Positions 7,223 through 17,268 of a stretch of DNA of 64,000 nucleotides are shown here, piece after piece. Origin of the DNA: CAVQRB01 sp963715055. GTDB lineage: Bacteria; Pseudomonadota; Alphaproteobacteria; Rhodobacterales; Rhodobacteraceae. Numbering within the stretch: the first letter of the stretch is position 1; the number at the start of each line of letters is the position of its first letter. The stretch spans positions 1 to 64,000 of the forward strand of contig CAVQRB010000016.1 in the NCBI GenBank assembly GCA_963715055.1, written 5' to 3'. The notes beneath the pieces were generated by a model. It made no database searches. It worked only from the letters and a program-made list of their open reading frames with translations, and was not told the origin of the DNA. Both the position numbers and the translations under genes were made by a program.

Positions 7223-8260
7223 TCATCCTTGTGGCGCGATCGCGTAGATCTCCATCGTCTGCGAGAATCCCTTGAACTGCACCGGGCCAAGCGGGTTCGC
7301 AGGGACGGAACCGGCAAGGGCGTGGTGCGTGTCCGCGTCGATCAGAACATCGCAACTGGCGGCTTTCGTATGCGCTTCCAGCCGTGCGGCGAGGTTCACC
7401 TTGTCACCGATGCAGGTATAGGTCGCGCGCTGCTGCGTGCCGGCGTAGCCTGCGATGATCTCGCCCGTCGCGATCCCGATGCCGATCCTGATCCCCGGCT
7501 TGCCGGCGGCCTCCCTTTCGAGGTTGAATTGATCCATGATCGCCAGCATGTCCTGCGCGGCCTGCACCGCATTGAGGGCGGGGTTCGCCAGCGGTTGCGG
7601 CGCGCCGAAGACCACCATCAGCCCGTCGCCGATCATCAGCGTGACGATGCCGCCATTGCTTTCGATCGCTTCGAACATCAGCGTGTAGTAGATGTTGAGC
7701 AACTCGATCGTCTCTTCGGGCGGCTGTTTTTCCGACAGAGCGGTGAAGCCGCGGATGTCGCAAAAGAGCACCGAAGCCTCGACCCGCCGACCGCCCAGTG
7801 CAAAGCCCGAGTCCTGCAGATCCTGCGCCACTTCGCTTGCCGCAAAGCGTTTGAGCAGGATTTTCTGCTCGTCCCGCAACCGTTTTTTTTCGAGGCTCGA
7901 GGCCAGTCGCGCCTTCAGCAGCACCTGGTTGACCGGTTTGGCGAGGTAGTCCTCGGCCCCCAGTTCGATGCAGCGCACGATGTTCTCGACCCCCTCCACC
8001 GAAGAGGTCACGATCACTGGCAGATCGCGCAGCGCGGGCTCTTGCTTCAGCGCCTCCAGCACCCCAAAGCCGTCCATTTCGGGCATCTCGATGTCGAGCA
8101 GCAAAAGATCGAAACTTTCCTCGCGCAGCTTGGCGAGCGCCACGCGACCGTTCTCCGCCACGCTGGCGCGGTAGCCCAGAAGTTCGACGCTGCGCCCCAT
8201 CAGCAGGCGGTTGACCTTGTTGTCGTCGGCGATCAGCAGCCGTGCGCCTTGCTCAGCCAT
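7223..8260 (-). CDS. Response regulator with class III adenylate/guanylate cyclase output
   Basis: A 345-residue cytosolic protein. Residues 5-125 are a receiver domain: acidic pocket IADDNKVNR, phospho-acceptor Asp in LLLLDIEMPEMDG, switch Ser in IVTSS, and Lys in YLAKPVN. A coiled linker leads to a class III nucleotide cyclase domain (about 165-340): VLFCDIRGFTALSEK carries the first metal Asp, MIGDGLMVVFGAP the second, and later ATYTCIGDKVNLAARLEA the transition-state region. It should make cAMP or cGMP when phosphorylated. Its start overlaps the Hpt gene by 8 nt, so it is the likely end point of the phosphorelay begun by the giant kinase upstream. The substrate-specifying residues were not resolved, so ATP versus GTP is left open. 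Confidence 0.9.
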   Translation of the reverse strand: MAEQGARLLIADDNKVNRLLMGRSVELLGYRASVAENGRVALAKLREESFDLLLLDIEMPEMDGFGVLEALKQEPALRDLPVIVTSSVEGVENIVRCIELGAEDYLAKPVNQVLLKARLASSLEKKRLRDEQKILLKRFAASEVAQDLQDSGFALGGRRVEASVLFCDIRGFTALSEKQPPEETIELLNIYYTLMFEAIESNGGIVTLMIGDGLMVVFGAPQPLANPALNAVQAAQDMLAIMDQFNLEREAAGKPGIRIGIGIATGEIIAGYAGTQQRATYTCIGDKVNLAARLEAHTKAASCDVLIDADTHHALAGSVPANPLGPVQFKGFSQTMEIYAIAPQG

Positions 8261-8588
8261 TCAGACGTTCCCGCAGGGCGGTTGCGGCACGGGCGTATTC
8301 GGCATCGAGCGCGTCAAGCAGCGATGTACCACTTTCGAGACCGCCCGTTTCCAGTCCGCGCGCCACATCGGCCAGCGCCTGCAGGCCGAAGGTACTGGCA
8401 TTCGACTTGATCGAATGCGCCGCCCGACGAAAGCCCTCCGCATCTCCTGCGCCTGCTGCGGCCTTCAACTCGCCGACCATCACAGGCGCTTCCTGCAGAA
8501 AGGTCTCGATGAGCTCGGCGGCGAACTCTTCTCCTGTGGTCGCTTCAAGCTCGCGCAGGACGGTCTCGTCGATGACATTGGGGTTCAT
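8253..8588 (-). CDS. Histidine phosphotransfer (Hpt) domain protein
   Basis: A stand-alone Hpt module of 111 residues that passes phosphate between receiver domains. The start at 8588 (MNPNVIDETVLREL) is preferred over upstream in-frame codons because its ATG overlaps the kinase stop as ATGA. The four-helix bundle is visible, with the phospho-accepting His in FRRAAHSIKSNASTFGL (about residue 64) and the typical preceding FLQEAPVMVGELKAA helix. It sits between the hybrid kinase and the receiver-cyclase gene with overlaps of 4 nt and 8 nt. All three proteins are therefore probably made in fixed proportion, and the relay can run kinase His to REC Asp to Hpt His to cyclase REC Asp. Confidence 0.9.
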   Translation of the reverse strand: MNPNVIDETVLRELEATTGEEFAAELIETFLQEAPVMVGELKAAAGAGDAEGFRRAAHSIKSNASTFGLQALADVARGLETGGLESGTSLLDALDAEYARAATALRERLNG

Positions 8589-11500
8589 TTTGCTGTCCTC
8601 TTCCGTTTCGGCACGTTCAGAAGTGCCGTGATGAGGTGTTCGACGCGGATCGGCTTGGCGATGTAATCGTCCATCCCCGCGGCAAGACACATGTCGCGGT
8701 CGCCCTGCATGGCGTTTGCGGTCATCGCGATGATCTTCGGACGGTCCTGCGGTCTGCGCGTGCCAGTGATCCGCCGCGAGGCTTCGAGCCCGTCCATTTC
8801 TGGCATCTGCACATCCATCAGCACAACGTCATAGGTCTGCCGCTCCACGCTTTCGAGGGCCTCGAGACCGTTGCTGGCGAGGTCGGCGCGATACCCCATC
8901 TGCTCCAGAAGCCGGATGGCGAGTTTCTGGTTCACCATGTTGTCTTCGGCAACGAGTATCCGCAGCGGATGGCGCCGGGCCATCTCCGGATCGGTTCGTG
9001 GCAATTCGGCGGGGGTGCGGGCCGGAACCTTCCGATCCTGCGGGGCAAAGAGCGTCACCAGCGTGTCGAAAAGCTGCGACTGGCGCAGTGGCTTGGCGAG
9101 ATAGGCGCTGAAGAGACCGGTTTCCGCCTCGATGTCGCGCAGGCCCAGCGAGCTGAACAGGATCATCGGCAAGTCGCTCTTCTCGGCGCGGATTTCGCGG
9201 GCCAGTGTCAAACCGTCCATCTCGGGCATGTGCATGTCAAGGATCGCGAGATCGAAGGCCTCACCCTGCTTCACCCAATCCAATGCCTCCGCTGGCGATT
9301 CCGTCGCCTTTGTCTCGGTGCCCCATTTGCGGGTCTGCAGGGCGAGGATCTTGCGGTTTGTCTCGTTGTCATCGACGACGAGCAGGCGCTTGCCGGCAAG
9401 CTCGGATTGCTCCCCTGCAAGATTGCGCGCGGGTCTGTTCGGCAGTTTGGCGGGTGCCGCCATCATCGTGAAGCTGAAGGTCGCGCCCTTGCCGGCGCCA
9501 TCGCTCTCCGCCCACATGGTGCCGCCCATCAACTCAGCAAGGCGTTTCGAGATCGCGAGGCCCAGCCCGGTGCCGCCGTATTTGCGGGTGGTCGAACTGT
9601 CCGCCTGGCTGAAGGACTGAAAGAGGCGGCTCATGCCGGCTTCGGTCAGGCCGATGCCCGTGTCGCGCACGGTAAAAGTCAGCTCGACCTCACCCTTCGA
9701 TACCGGTGTTGCCGAAACGCTCAGAACCACCTCGCCCTCTTGCGTGAATTTAACCGCGTTGGACAGCAGGTTGAGCAGGATCTGCCGAAGTCGGGTGAGG
9801 TCGGCGCTGATCGCGGCCGGAACGCTGTCCTCGTAGATATAGGCGATATCGAGCTGCTTCTCGGCGGCTTTCGAACTGATCAGATCGAGTGCCGACTCGA
9901 TGCAGTCGCGCAGATCGAAAGGGTGCGTCTCGATGTCCATCTGTCCGGCTTCGATCTTCGAGAAATCGAGGATTTCGTTGATGATCCCCAGAAGCGCATC
10001 GCCACTGTCGCGGATCGTGCGGGCATAGTCATGCTGTTCCGCGTCAAGGTCCGTGTCGATCAGCAAACCGCTCATCCCGATCACCGCGTTCATCGGGGTG
10101 CGGATTTCGTGGCTCATGGTGGCAAGAAACGCGCTCTTGGCCTCGTTGGCCTTTTCGGCGGCGGCGCGGGCATCCTGGGCTTCGCGGAACAAGCGCACGT
10201 TTTCGATTGCAATCACGGCCTGGTCGCAGAAGGACTGCGCGAGGTTGATCTCCTCGGACGTAAATGCGCGCGGTATATCTTTGCGCACCATGATCAAAAC
10301 GCCCAGGACGTCGGCGTCCCTTCTGAGCGGAACCGTGAGCGAAGACCGGAAACCGATTTTGTCGTATTTTTCCTGCTCGAATGGCGGCAGATCGATCTGT
10401 CCCCAATCCGGATAATGCAGGAGCGTTTTGGTGACGAATGCCCTTGCCGGGAAATTGTGGTCCGCATCCAGCGGGAACCGCTGTTCACTCTGGCGACCCC
10501 ATTTTTCCGTCGGCGTCGCACCCGCGACGAAAGCGAGAGAAGTGCCCTCCGGGACAAGTGAGGCCGCGATGTCGCAGGGGATCAGGCGAATGACAGCATC
10601 AATGATTTCTTCGAATACCGGCGTGATGTCGGAAGGCGATCTGCTGATCGCGCGCAGGATCTCGGCACTCGCGGTCTGGCGCGCCAGCGCTGCCTGTGTT
10701 TCGGTAAACAACCGCACGTTTTCGATAGCGATCATCGCCTGATCGCTGAAGGTCTGCGCCATGGCGATTTCATCAGTGTTGAACGCGCGGGGCGCGTTGC
10801 GCACGAACACCAGAACGCCCAGACATTTCTCGCCGCGGAGCAAGGGCAGTGCCAGTGTTGCACGCGCGCGCCCGCCTTCCAAATCCTTCCTGTCCTTCTC
10901 CGGCAGGTCGGACTTTGACCAGTCCGGATTGTGCGCCGTCTTTTTGGAAATAATGACCCGTGAGGGCAAGTTATCTGCCGGATCGACCGGATGTCTTTGG
11001 GTGTGTAAAACATCGGACAAGCCGTCCGCATCCGCCACAGCGGTATTCCAAAGCTCGACTTCGTCTGTCTCGATAACGACGGCCTTGTCGCAAGAAATCA
11101 GATCGATCGCCGACTGGACGATTGCCTCGAATACAGGCTTCACTTCGGTCGGTGATTGGCTGATGACCCGCAGCACATCTGCACTTGCGGTCTGCCGCGC
11201 GAGCGAGACCTGCGTCTCGTTGAAAAGGCGGACGTTCTGGATTGCGATCACCGCCTGATCGCAGAACGAATTGGCCAACTCAATCTCTTCGGGACTGAAG
11301 GCGCGCGCCACCTTGGTGCGGTCAAAGATCAGAACGCCAATACAGTTTTTTTCCCGCATCATCGGAAGGTATATCGCGGATTTCATTCCGAACTTGGCCG
11401 CCGCGTCAATTTCGTGCTTTGGCAGATCGGCAACGGAAAAATCAGGAATATGAACCATCTTGCCGGTCTCGATCACGCGGGACGGATAGTTCAGGGTGGA

Positions 11501-14500
11501 GTCGATTTTGACCGGTGTCGGATCAAGCGTCACCGCCGGGTCCGGCACGCCCAATATACCGGCTTGCGGGATGAAATGGTCGCCGTCCCGCATCAAGACA
11601 GCGGCGCTGTCGCAATCAAGCAACCTCAACCCGGCTTCGGCGATGGCCATGAAAACCGGCTTGGCATCCTCCTGCGCCCCACTGATCACCCGTAGAATAT
11701 CGGCACTCGCGGTCTGACGTACGAGGGCGGTCTGCGTCTCGTTGAAAAGCTGCGCGTTCTGGATCGCGATGACCGCCTGATCGGCAAAGCTCTCCACAAG
11801 AGCAATCTGTTCTTTTGAGAAAGGGCTGACTTCGCGTTTGTAGAGCGCAATGTTTCCGATCACGGCGCCTTGTCGCAGGAGCGGCAAAGCCAGGAATGTT
11901 CGGATGCCCTCATCATCCACGACCTCCCTGCGGACCTTGTCGCCGGACCGGTACTGTGGCGTGTCCTTCAGGTCATGCACATGCACCGGCTGCTTGGTGT
12001 GAAAGACCTCGACAGTCGCAAGGGAGGAGTCCAGTGGCCAACTGGTTTTTCCAACTTGAAGATGCCGCAGCGTCTCTCCCCAGTGGCTGACAAGATCCGC
12101 GTGTGTACCGACGTCGTTCAGCAGATTGAGGCTGGCCATCGGCGCGCCGCAGATCCGCGCGGCGCGGCTCAGGATGGCGTCGAAGACCGGTTGTGCGTCC
12201 TCAATGGAGTTGCCAATGACTTCCAGCACTTCCGCGGTCGCCGTCTGCCGCTCCAGCGCGTCCTTGGTCTCCCGGAACAGCCGAGCGTTCTGGATCGCGA
12301 TCACCGCCTGATCCGCGAAGCCCTGCATGATGCGCAGTTCCTTGTCCGAGAACGGCTTTTGCGAGCGTGCGACACCGACCACGCCGATGCCCTTGCCTTC
12401 CCAGATCATCGGCGCAAAGGCCACCGAATGATAACCGGTGATCGCGGCCATGCGTTGCAGCACGCGGGGCGTCGTTGGATCGTTCTGCACATCCGAGAAG
12501 TTGGCGACACGTCCCGTGCGGATTGCCTCTCCCGCGGGCGTGATCTCCCAGGGCGCCGGAAAGGTCGCGAGCAATTCCTCGCGGTAGGAGCCCAGATAGG
12601 CCGCCACCTGCAACTGCCCCTGCTCGTCGATGAGCAGCACGTCGAGTTCCTCGCCGCCGAAAAGATGCTGGCAGCTATCGAGAATCTTCTCGAACACGGG
12701 CTGGGTATCTTCGACCGACTGGCTGATCACACTGAGGATTTCGGCCGATGCCTTCTGCTGTTCCAGCGCTTCGGTCACCTCGGCGGTGCGCTGTTGCAAC
12801 TCGTCGAACAGCCGCGCGTTGCTGATGGCGATGACGGCTTGCGCAGCGAAAGTTTCCAGCAGCTTGATGTGTTTTTGGGAAAACGCCGACGCATCGCTGT
12901 GCGCCACGGTCAGAACGCCGACAGTGATGCCATCCTTGAGCAAGGGAACGCCGAGGGTCGATCGGTAGTGACCGATCCGTGCTGCGTCTTTCCAAGTGTA
13001 GGTCGGATCGCTTACAGCGTCTTCGATGTAGACCGTTTCACCCCTGAGCGCCGTGCGCCCGATCAGCGTGCCTTCGCCGGGCGCGATCGGATTGGCGTCG
13101 AGGTAGCGCATGAAATCCGATCCTGCGTTGATCGTGGCGGCGACATGGTAGAGCCCGTCGGCCGGATCGAGCAGCGCCGCGAAAGCGTATTCCGGGTGGC
13201 ACAGCCGCGCGGCCACGTCGAGAATGCTGTCGAGAACGGGTTGCAGTTCGTTGGGCGAGCGCGAGATCACGCCCAGGACTTCGGACGTCGCCGTCTGATA
13301 CTCGAGCGCTTCGGTCACTTCGGCGGTGCGGGCCTGCACTTCGTCGAAGAGACGGGCGTTATTGATGGCGATCACGGCCTGAGCCGCGAATGTCTCCAAA
13401 AGGGTGATCTGGTTTGCAGGAAACGCGTCGCGCTCGGCGCTTGCAAGGGCAATGACGCCGACGGTGACGCCATCCTTCATCAGGGGCACCGCAAGCGTGG
13501 AGAGGAAGCCGCCGCGCCTGGCCGCTTCTTTCCATTTGTAGCTGTCATCGGTTTCGGTATCCGCCACATACACGGTCTGTCTCAGCAAGGCCGCGCGCCC
13601 TGTGACGCTTCCTTGGTCCGGGCGAATCGGATTGTTGGCCATGAATTCGGCGAATTCATCCGAGGCGTTTCGCATCGTCTGAACATGGTAGAGCCCGTCG
13701 GATGGGTCCAGCATGGCGACATAGGCGTATTGCGGTGTGCAAAGACGAAGGGAAACATCGAGGATGGCTTCCAGGACCGGTTGCAACTCGTTGGGTGAAC
13801 GGGAGATGACGCCAAGGACTTCCGAGGTTGCAGTCTGGTATTCCAGCGCTTCGGTCACTTCCGCGGTGCGTTCCCGTGTTTCGCGCAAGAGCCGTGCGTT
13901 CTCAATGGCGATACTGGCCTGATTGGCGAAACTCTGTACCAGTTCGATATGGGCCGGTGCTGGCGGCGACGTGTCTGACCAGCCCAGGTTGATGACCCCC
14001 CAGATCCGGCCATCGGCCTTGATCGGAACGCCCATCAGACGCCTGAAGCCCGCCAGTGCCGCCAGTTCGGGGGCAAAATAGTCGTCCTCCAGAACATCTT
14101 TGATATGGGTGACGGTCCCGTTTCTGACGGTCCGCGGCGACAAACGGCCCGGGTCGTCCGTGAAGGGGTAGCCCGCCAGCAACTCCGCTTCAGCGTCCCC
14201 GGTAAACCCGAACTGCGCGCAGAAATGATATACCTCGCCATCATACCGGTCGAGCGCGCAAAACCGGGCACCACAAAGCTCCGCCGATTTTCTGACAATC
14301 AGATCGAACACCGGTTGCAGGTCCGACGTCGCCTCGTTGATCACCTGAAGGACTTCCGCGCTGGCCTGTTCGCGCACCAGCGCTTCAGTCACTTCGGCTG
14401 TGCGCTGTTGCACCTCTTCGAAGAGCCGGGCATTTTCGATGGCGATGATTGCCTGATCGGCGAAGCCTTCCACCAGTTCGATCTGGCGCTGCGTGAATGG

Positions 14501-16591
14501 GCCGGCCTGCGGGCGGGCGAGGTCGAGAACGCCGATCACTTTGCCCTCGCGGATCAACGGCACGCCGATAATGGAGCGCCACCCGCCCAGTTCTGGCGAC
14601 GTCGGGTTCTCGAATTCCGGGTCCTCGAGAATGTCCGGGATGTGGATCGTCCGGCGCTCCAGCACGGAGCGTCCAGCGATGTTCTTGCGGGTGATCTGAT
14701 GCGGATTGTCGATGTGAAACTGCAGGAACTGCTCTGAACAGCCGTTGTGAGACCACACGTGCAACTCTTCTCCCACCTTGCGGAACAGAATGCAGATCGA
14801 CGCGTCACACAGGCGCGCCGCGGAATCGATCAGTGCCTTGAGAACGGTCGGCAGGTCGAAGGCCGAACGGCTGATCACCTTGAGTACTTCGGCTGTAGCG
14901 GTCTGCTGTTCCAGTGCTTCTGTGACTTCATCCGTCCGCGCCTGCACCTCGTCGAAGAGACGCGCGTTGCTGATGGCAATTACGGCTTGGGATGCAAAGG
15001 TCTCCGCCAGTGCGACCTGCTTTTTGCTGAATCCCGCAACTTCGGCATAGGACATGGAGATCACACCGACCGTCAGCCCATCCTTGATCAGCGGCACCCC
15101 GAACGTGGACATGAAGCCGCCCGCGTGCATGGCCTCCTGCCAGGTATAATCGGGGTCTGCTTCGATATTGTCGACACAGACGGTCTTGCCCATCAAGGCC
15201 GCGCGGCCCGTGACCGTTCCCATCCCGACCTCGAAGGATCCCATTGTGGTGAGAATTTCCTCCATAGCCGCGTTGGGATTATACATGGCCGCGACGTCCA
15301 GACGACCGGTCGCCTCGTTCAGAAGCGCCACCAGAGCGGTCCGGGGCCTGCAAATCCGGACCATGACGTCAAGGATCGCATCCAGCACGGGCTGAACCTC
15401 GTTGGGGGACCGCGAAATGACCTCCAGAACTTCGGACGTCGCCGTCTGATATTCGAGCGCCTCCGTCACCTCGGCCGTGCGCCGCTGCACTTCCTCAAAA
15501 AGGCGCGCGTTCTCTATGGCTATGGCGGCCTGATCGGCAAAAGTCTTGACCAGTTTGATGTCGTTTTCAGGCGGTTGGTATCCGGCCGTCCAGCCGACAC
15601 TGATCACTCCCCAAATCGAACCACCGACGCGGATCGGGACCCCCATCCCTGTGCCGAGGTTCATCTTTCTGGTAAGCTGATGGTCGTAGAAGTCCTCTGA
15701 CTGGGTGTCCGCTATCGTGATCACCTGGCCCGACGCAACGACCTGTCCGGCAATTGTATCGGCACGAAGCGGAATGGTGTCGCGCATGCCGAAGTCATCC
15801 AGCTCTTTCTCGGTGAATCCGTAGCTCGCCCTGAACCGGTTCACGCCATTTTCGCATTGCAGGAGCAGGATATGACGCGCCTTGCAGATCGTCGCCGCGG
15901 TGCGCACAACCACTTCAAATACGGGTTCTACATCGGTAGCGGAATTGCTTATCACCCGCAGGATTTCGGAAGTCGCGGTTTGCCGGGACAATGCGTCCTG
16001 CGTTTCCTCGAATAGACGTGCGTTCTCGATGGCGATGCTGGCCTGATCGGCGAAGGATTGGATCAGTTCGACATGCGTCGCCTCCATCGCCGCCTCCTTC
16101 GGCCAGCCCAGCACCTGGACGCCCCAGATGCGGCCCTTGTGCTTGATCGGCACCGCCAGCATTTCCTTGTAACCATGGGCAATCGCGGTCGCGTTGTCGT
16201 AATAGGCCGCGCTGGTTGCATCCGCGAGGTGGTAGACCTGCCCGGTCCGGATGGCCTCGGCCGCCATCGATCTTTCATAGGGCGGGGCGGGATAGCGCTT
16301 TAGGTATTCCGCCATGAATTCCGGCGCGAAACCATGGCTCGCGCAATAGTGGACCATCTCGCCATCGTAGCGCCAGAGCATGCAGAACTTGGCCTTGCAG
16401 AGCTCTGTGCCGCTTTTTGCGATGATGTCGAAAACTGGCTGGATGTCGTCCGAGGATTTCTCGATTGCCTTCAGGATCTGCGCCGTGGCCGCCGCACGGG
16501 CCTTCTGGTCCGCCAGCTGGCGTTCGAGTTCCGCGATTTTCGCCGACGCGGTATCGCCGGACGTCTTTGGCTTTGGTTTCAAAGGCTTCAT
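8585..16591 (-). CDS. Giant hybrid histidine kinase with 12 tandem GAF domains
   Basis: A 2668-residue soluble sensor with no membrane helix. After a short coiled N-terminus, twelve GAF domains follow at a spacing of about 175 residues (roughly 30-2130). Each is introduced by a signalling helix of the form A-L-x-x-Q-T-A-(T/S)-(S/A)-(E/D)-(V/I)-L-x-V-I-S and ends in (S/T)FADQA-(V/I)-IAIENARLF. Next come the HisKA domain with phospho-acceptor His2161 in MSHEIRTPMNAVIG, an HATPase domain (N box LLNLLSNAVKF, DTGIGL, GTGLGL) and two receivers, with Asp in LAILDMHMPEMDG and in VVLMDVQMPEMDG. The first receiver keeps the acidic pair VVDDNE. Hpt and cyclase genes follow in overlap. Ligands are unknown; neighbouring GAFs such as 6 and 7 are nearly identical in their linkers, so growth by duplication is likely. 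GAF-only kinases of half this size are common; twelve is exceptional. Confidence 0.93.
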   Translation of the reverse strand: MKPLKPKPKTSGDTASAKIAELERQLADQKARAAATAQILKAIEKSSDDIQPVFDIIAKSGTELCKAKFCMLWRYDGEMVHYCASHGFAPEFMAEYLKRYPAPPYERSMAAEAIRTGQVYHLADATSAAYYDNATAIAHGYKEMLAVPIKHKGRIWGVQVLGWPKEAAMEATHVELIQSFADQASIAIENARLFEETQDALSRQTATSEILRVISNSATDVEPVFEVVVRTAATICKARHILLLQCENGVNRFRASYGFTEKELDDFGMRDTIPLRADTIAGQVVASGQVITIADTQSEDFYDHQLTRKMNLGTGMGVPIRVGGSIWGVISVGWTAGYQPPENDIKLVKTFADQAAIAIENARLFEEVQRRTAEVTEALEYQTATSEVLEVISRSPNEVQPVLDAILDVMVRICRPRTALVALLNEATGRLDVAAMYNPNAAMEEILTTMGSFEVGMGTVTGRAALMGKTVCVDNIEADPDYTWQEAMHAGGFMSTFGVPLIKDGLTVGVISMSYAEVAGFSKKQVALAETFASQAVIAISNARLFDEVQARTDEVTEALEQQTATAEVLKVISRSAFDLPTVLKALIDSAARLCDASICILFRKVGEELHVWSHNGCSEQFLQFHIDNPHQITRKNIAGRSVLERRTIHIPDILEDPEFENPTSPELGGWRSIIGVPLIREGKVIGVLDLARPQAGPFTQRQIELVEGFADQAIIAIENARLFEEVQQRTAEVTEALVREQASAEVLQVINEATSDLQPVFDLIVRKSAELCGARFCALDRYDGEVYHFCAQFGFTGDAEAELLAGYPFTDDPGRLSPRTVRNGTVTHIKDVLEDDYFAPELAALAGFRRLMGVPIKADGRIWGVINLGWSDTSPPAPAHIELVQSFANQASIAIENARLLRETRERTAEVTEALEYQTATSEVLGVISRSPNELQPVLEAILDVSLRLCTPQYAYVAMLDPSDGLYHVQTMRNASDEFAEFMANNPIRPDQGSVTGRAALLRQTVYVADTETDDSYKWKEAARRGGFLSTLAVPLMKDGVTVGVIALASAERDAFPANQITLLETFAAQAVIAINNARLFDEVQARTAEVTEALEYQTATSEVLGVISRSPNELQPVLDSILDVAARLCHPEYAFAALLDPADGLYHVAATINAGSDFMRYLDANPIAPGEGTLIGRTALRGETVYIEDAVSDPTYTWKDAARIGHYRSTLGVPLLKDGITVGVLTVAHSDASAFSQKHIKLLETFAAQAVIAISNARLFDELQQRTAEVTEALEQQKASAEILSVISQSVEDTQPVFEKILDSCQHLFGGEELDVLLIDEQGQLQVAAYLGSYREELLATFPAPWEITPAGEAIRTGRVANFSDVQNDPTTPRVLQRMAAITGYHSVAFAPMIWEGKGIGVVGVARSQKPFSDKELRIMQGFADQAVIAIQNARLFRETKDALERQTATAEVLEVIGNSIEDAQPVFDAILSRAARICGAPMASLNLLNDVGTHADLVSHWGETLRHLQVGKTSWPLDSSLATVEVFHTKQPVHVHDLKDTPQYRSGDKVRREVVDDEGIRTFLALPLLRQGAVIGNIALYKREVSPFSKEQIALVESFADQAVIAIQNAQLFNETQTALVRQTASADILRVISGAQEDAKPVFMAIAEAGLRLLDCDSAAVLMRDGDHFIPQAGILGVPDPAVTLDPTPVKIDSTLNYPSRVIETGKMVHIPDFSVADLPKHEIDAAAKFGMKSAIYLPMMREKNCIGVLIFDRTKVARAFSPEEIELANSFCDQAVIAIQNVRLFNETQVSLARQTASADVLRVISQSPTEVKPVFEAIVQSAIDLISCDKAVVIETDEVELWNTAVADADGLSDVLHTQRHPVDPADNLPSRVIISKKTAHNPDWSKSDLPEKDRKDLEGGRARATLALPLLRGEKCLGVLVFVRNAPRAFNTDEIAMAQTFSDQAMIAIENVRLFTETQAALARQTASAEILRAISRSPSDITPVFEEIIDAVIRLIPCDIAASLVPEGTSLAFVAGATPTEKWGRQSEQRFPLDADHNFPARAFVTKTLLHYPDWGQIDLPPFEQEKYDKIGFRSSLTVPLRRDADVLGVLIMVRKDIPRAFTSEEINLAQSFCDQAVIAIENVRLFREAQDARAAAEKANEAKSAFLATMSHEIRTPMNAVIGMSGLLIDTDLDAEQHDYARTIRDSGDALLGIINEILDFSKIEAGQMDIETHPFDLRDCIESALDLISSKAAEKQLDIAYIYEDSVPAAISADLTRLRQILLNLLSNAVKFTQEGEVVLSVSATPVSKGEVELTFTVRDTGIGLTEAGMSRLFQSFSQADSSTTRKYGGTGLGLAISKRLAELMGGTMWAESDGAGKGATFSFTMMAAPAKLPNRPARNLAGEQSELAGKRLLVVDDNETNRKILALQTRKWGTETKATESPAEALDWVKQGEAFDLAILDMHMPEMDGLTLAREIRAEKSDLPMILFSSLGLRDIEAETGLFSAYLAKPLRQSQLFDTLVTLFAPQDRKVPARTPAELPRTDPEMARRHPLRILVAEDNMVNQKLAIRLLEQMGYRADLASNGLEALESVERQTYDVVLMDVQMPEMDGLEASRRITGTRRPQDRPKIIAMTANAMQGDRDMCLAAGMDDYIAKPIRVEHLITALLNVPKRKRTAK

Positions 16592-16727
16592 GCTTTCGAT
16601 AGTTCGATCAATGCAGTCGTCGCAAGTGGCCGGACCTGCCCGCTGGTCAGGACTTTAGCCACGATTTCAAGGTCCGCATAGCCTTGCTGCAGATCGCGCC
16701 GCGCCGGCGCGCTCGAGTTCCCGAAGG

Positions 16728-17141
16728 TCAGGCCCAGCCAAGCGCCCGCAGGGCCTGCACATCGTTCCAGACCTTGGTCATGTGGCGAATCTTGCCGCCG
16801 TCGAAATCCATCACATAGACGTAGTCGGAGGAGACCTTCTTGCCGGTCGGCGGAATTGGCCCGCCTGCGCCGGTCTGCGTGCCGTGAAAGACGGCGGCGG
16901 CCAGAACCCTGTTGTGCTCGACGTCTTCCGCGAAGCCCTTCAGTTCATAGCGCCCGTCCGGGATCGGGCCGAGCAGCCCTTTCATCCATTCCGCATAGGC
17001 CGGGAGCGTGGTCGTATCGGCCAGCGCATCCGCCTGGCAGCTGAAGGACGCGTCCGCATGGCAGTAGGACTTGCAGGCGTCCCAGCCCTGTCCTGTCTCG
17101 CAGGCTTCGAAAAAGGCCCGCGCGGGTTTCAGGTTGCTCAT
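16728..17141 (-). CDS. SnoaL-like (NTF2 fold) protein
   Basis: A 137-residue cytosolic protein with the cone-shaped alpha+beta NTF2/SnoaL fold: an N-terminal helix (ARAFFEACETGQGWDACKSY), a central sheet, and the terminal strands VSSDYVYVMDFDGGKIRHMT, then KVWNDVQALRALGW. Families with this ending are called ester cyclases or polyketide-cyclase-like, but most lack a known reaction. AAGGAG lies 9 nt before the ATG at 17141. It is transcribed in the same direction as the giant kinase, with a 136-bp gap, so it may sit at the head of that operon or be independent. No catalytic assignment is made. Confidence 0.75.
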   Translation of the reverse strand: MSNLKPARAFFEACETGQGWDACKSYCHADASFSCQADALADTTTLPAYAEWMKGLLGPIPDGRYELKGFAEDVEHNRVLAAAVFHGTQTGAGGPIPPTGKKVSSDYVYVMDFDGGKIRHMTKVWNDVQALRALGWA

Positions 17142-17268
17142 CTGTCAAACTCCTTTTTGCAATCCGTTGACTATCGGCGGAGCCACCCGACAGCGCAAGA
17201 AAAGATTGAGCTCGATCTGTCGCTGGCGGTGCAGGCGACCCAAGCTGCCCGAGGCACAAGCCAGCGGA

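Noticed and set aside
16588..16662. Micro-ORF ending in ATGA overlap with the kinase start (GTG 16662, about 24 codons)
   Set aside because: The overlap is suggestive of coupling, but there is no ribosome binding site and no conserved sequence that I can recognise; coincidence cannot be excluded.
8636..16681. Several long open frames antisense to the giant kinase (e.g. 8636-10561 and 11870-13798, plus strand)
   Set aside because: They mirror the GAF/HisKA/REC coding frame on the other strand, have Arg/Gly/His-rich composition without domains, and lack ribosome binding sites. High GC explains the open frames.
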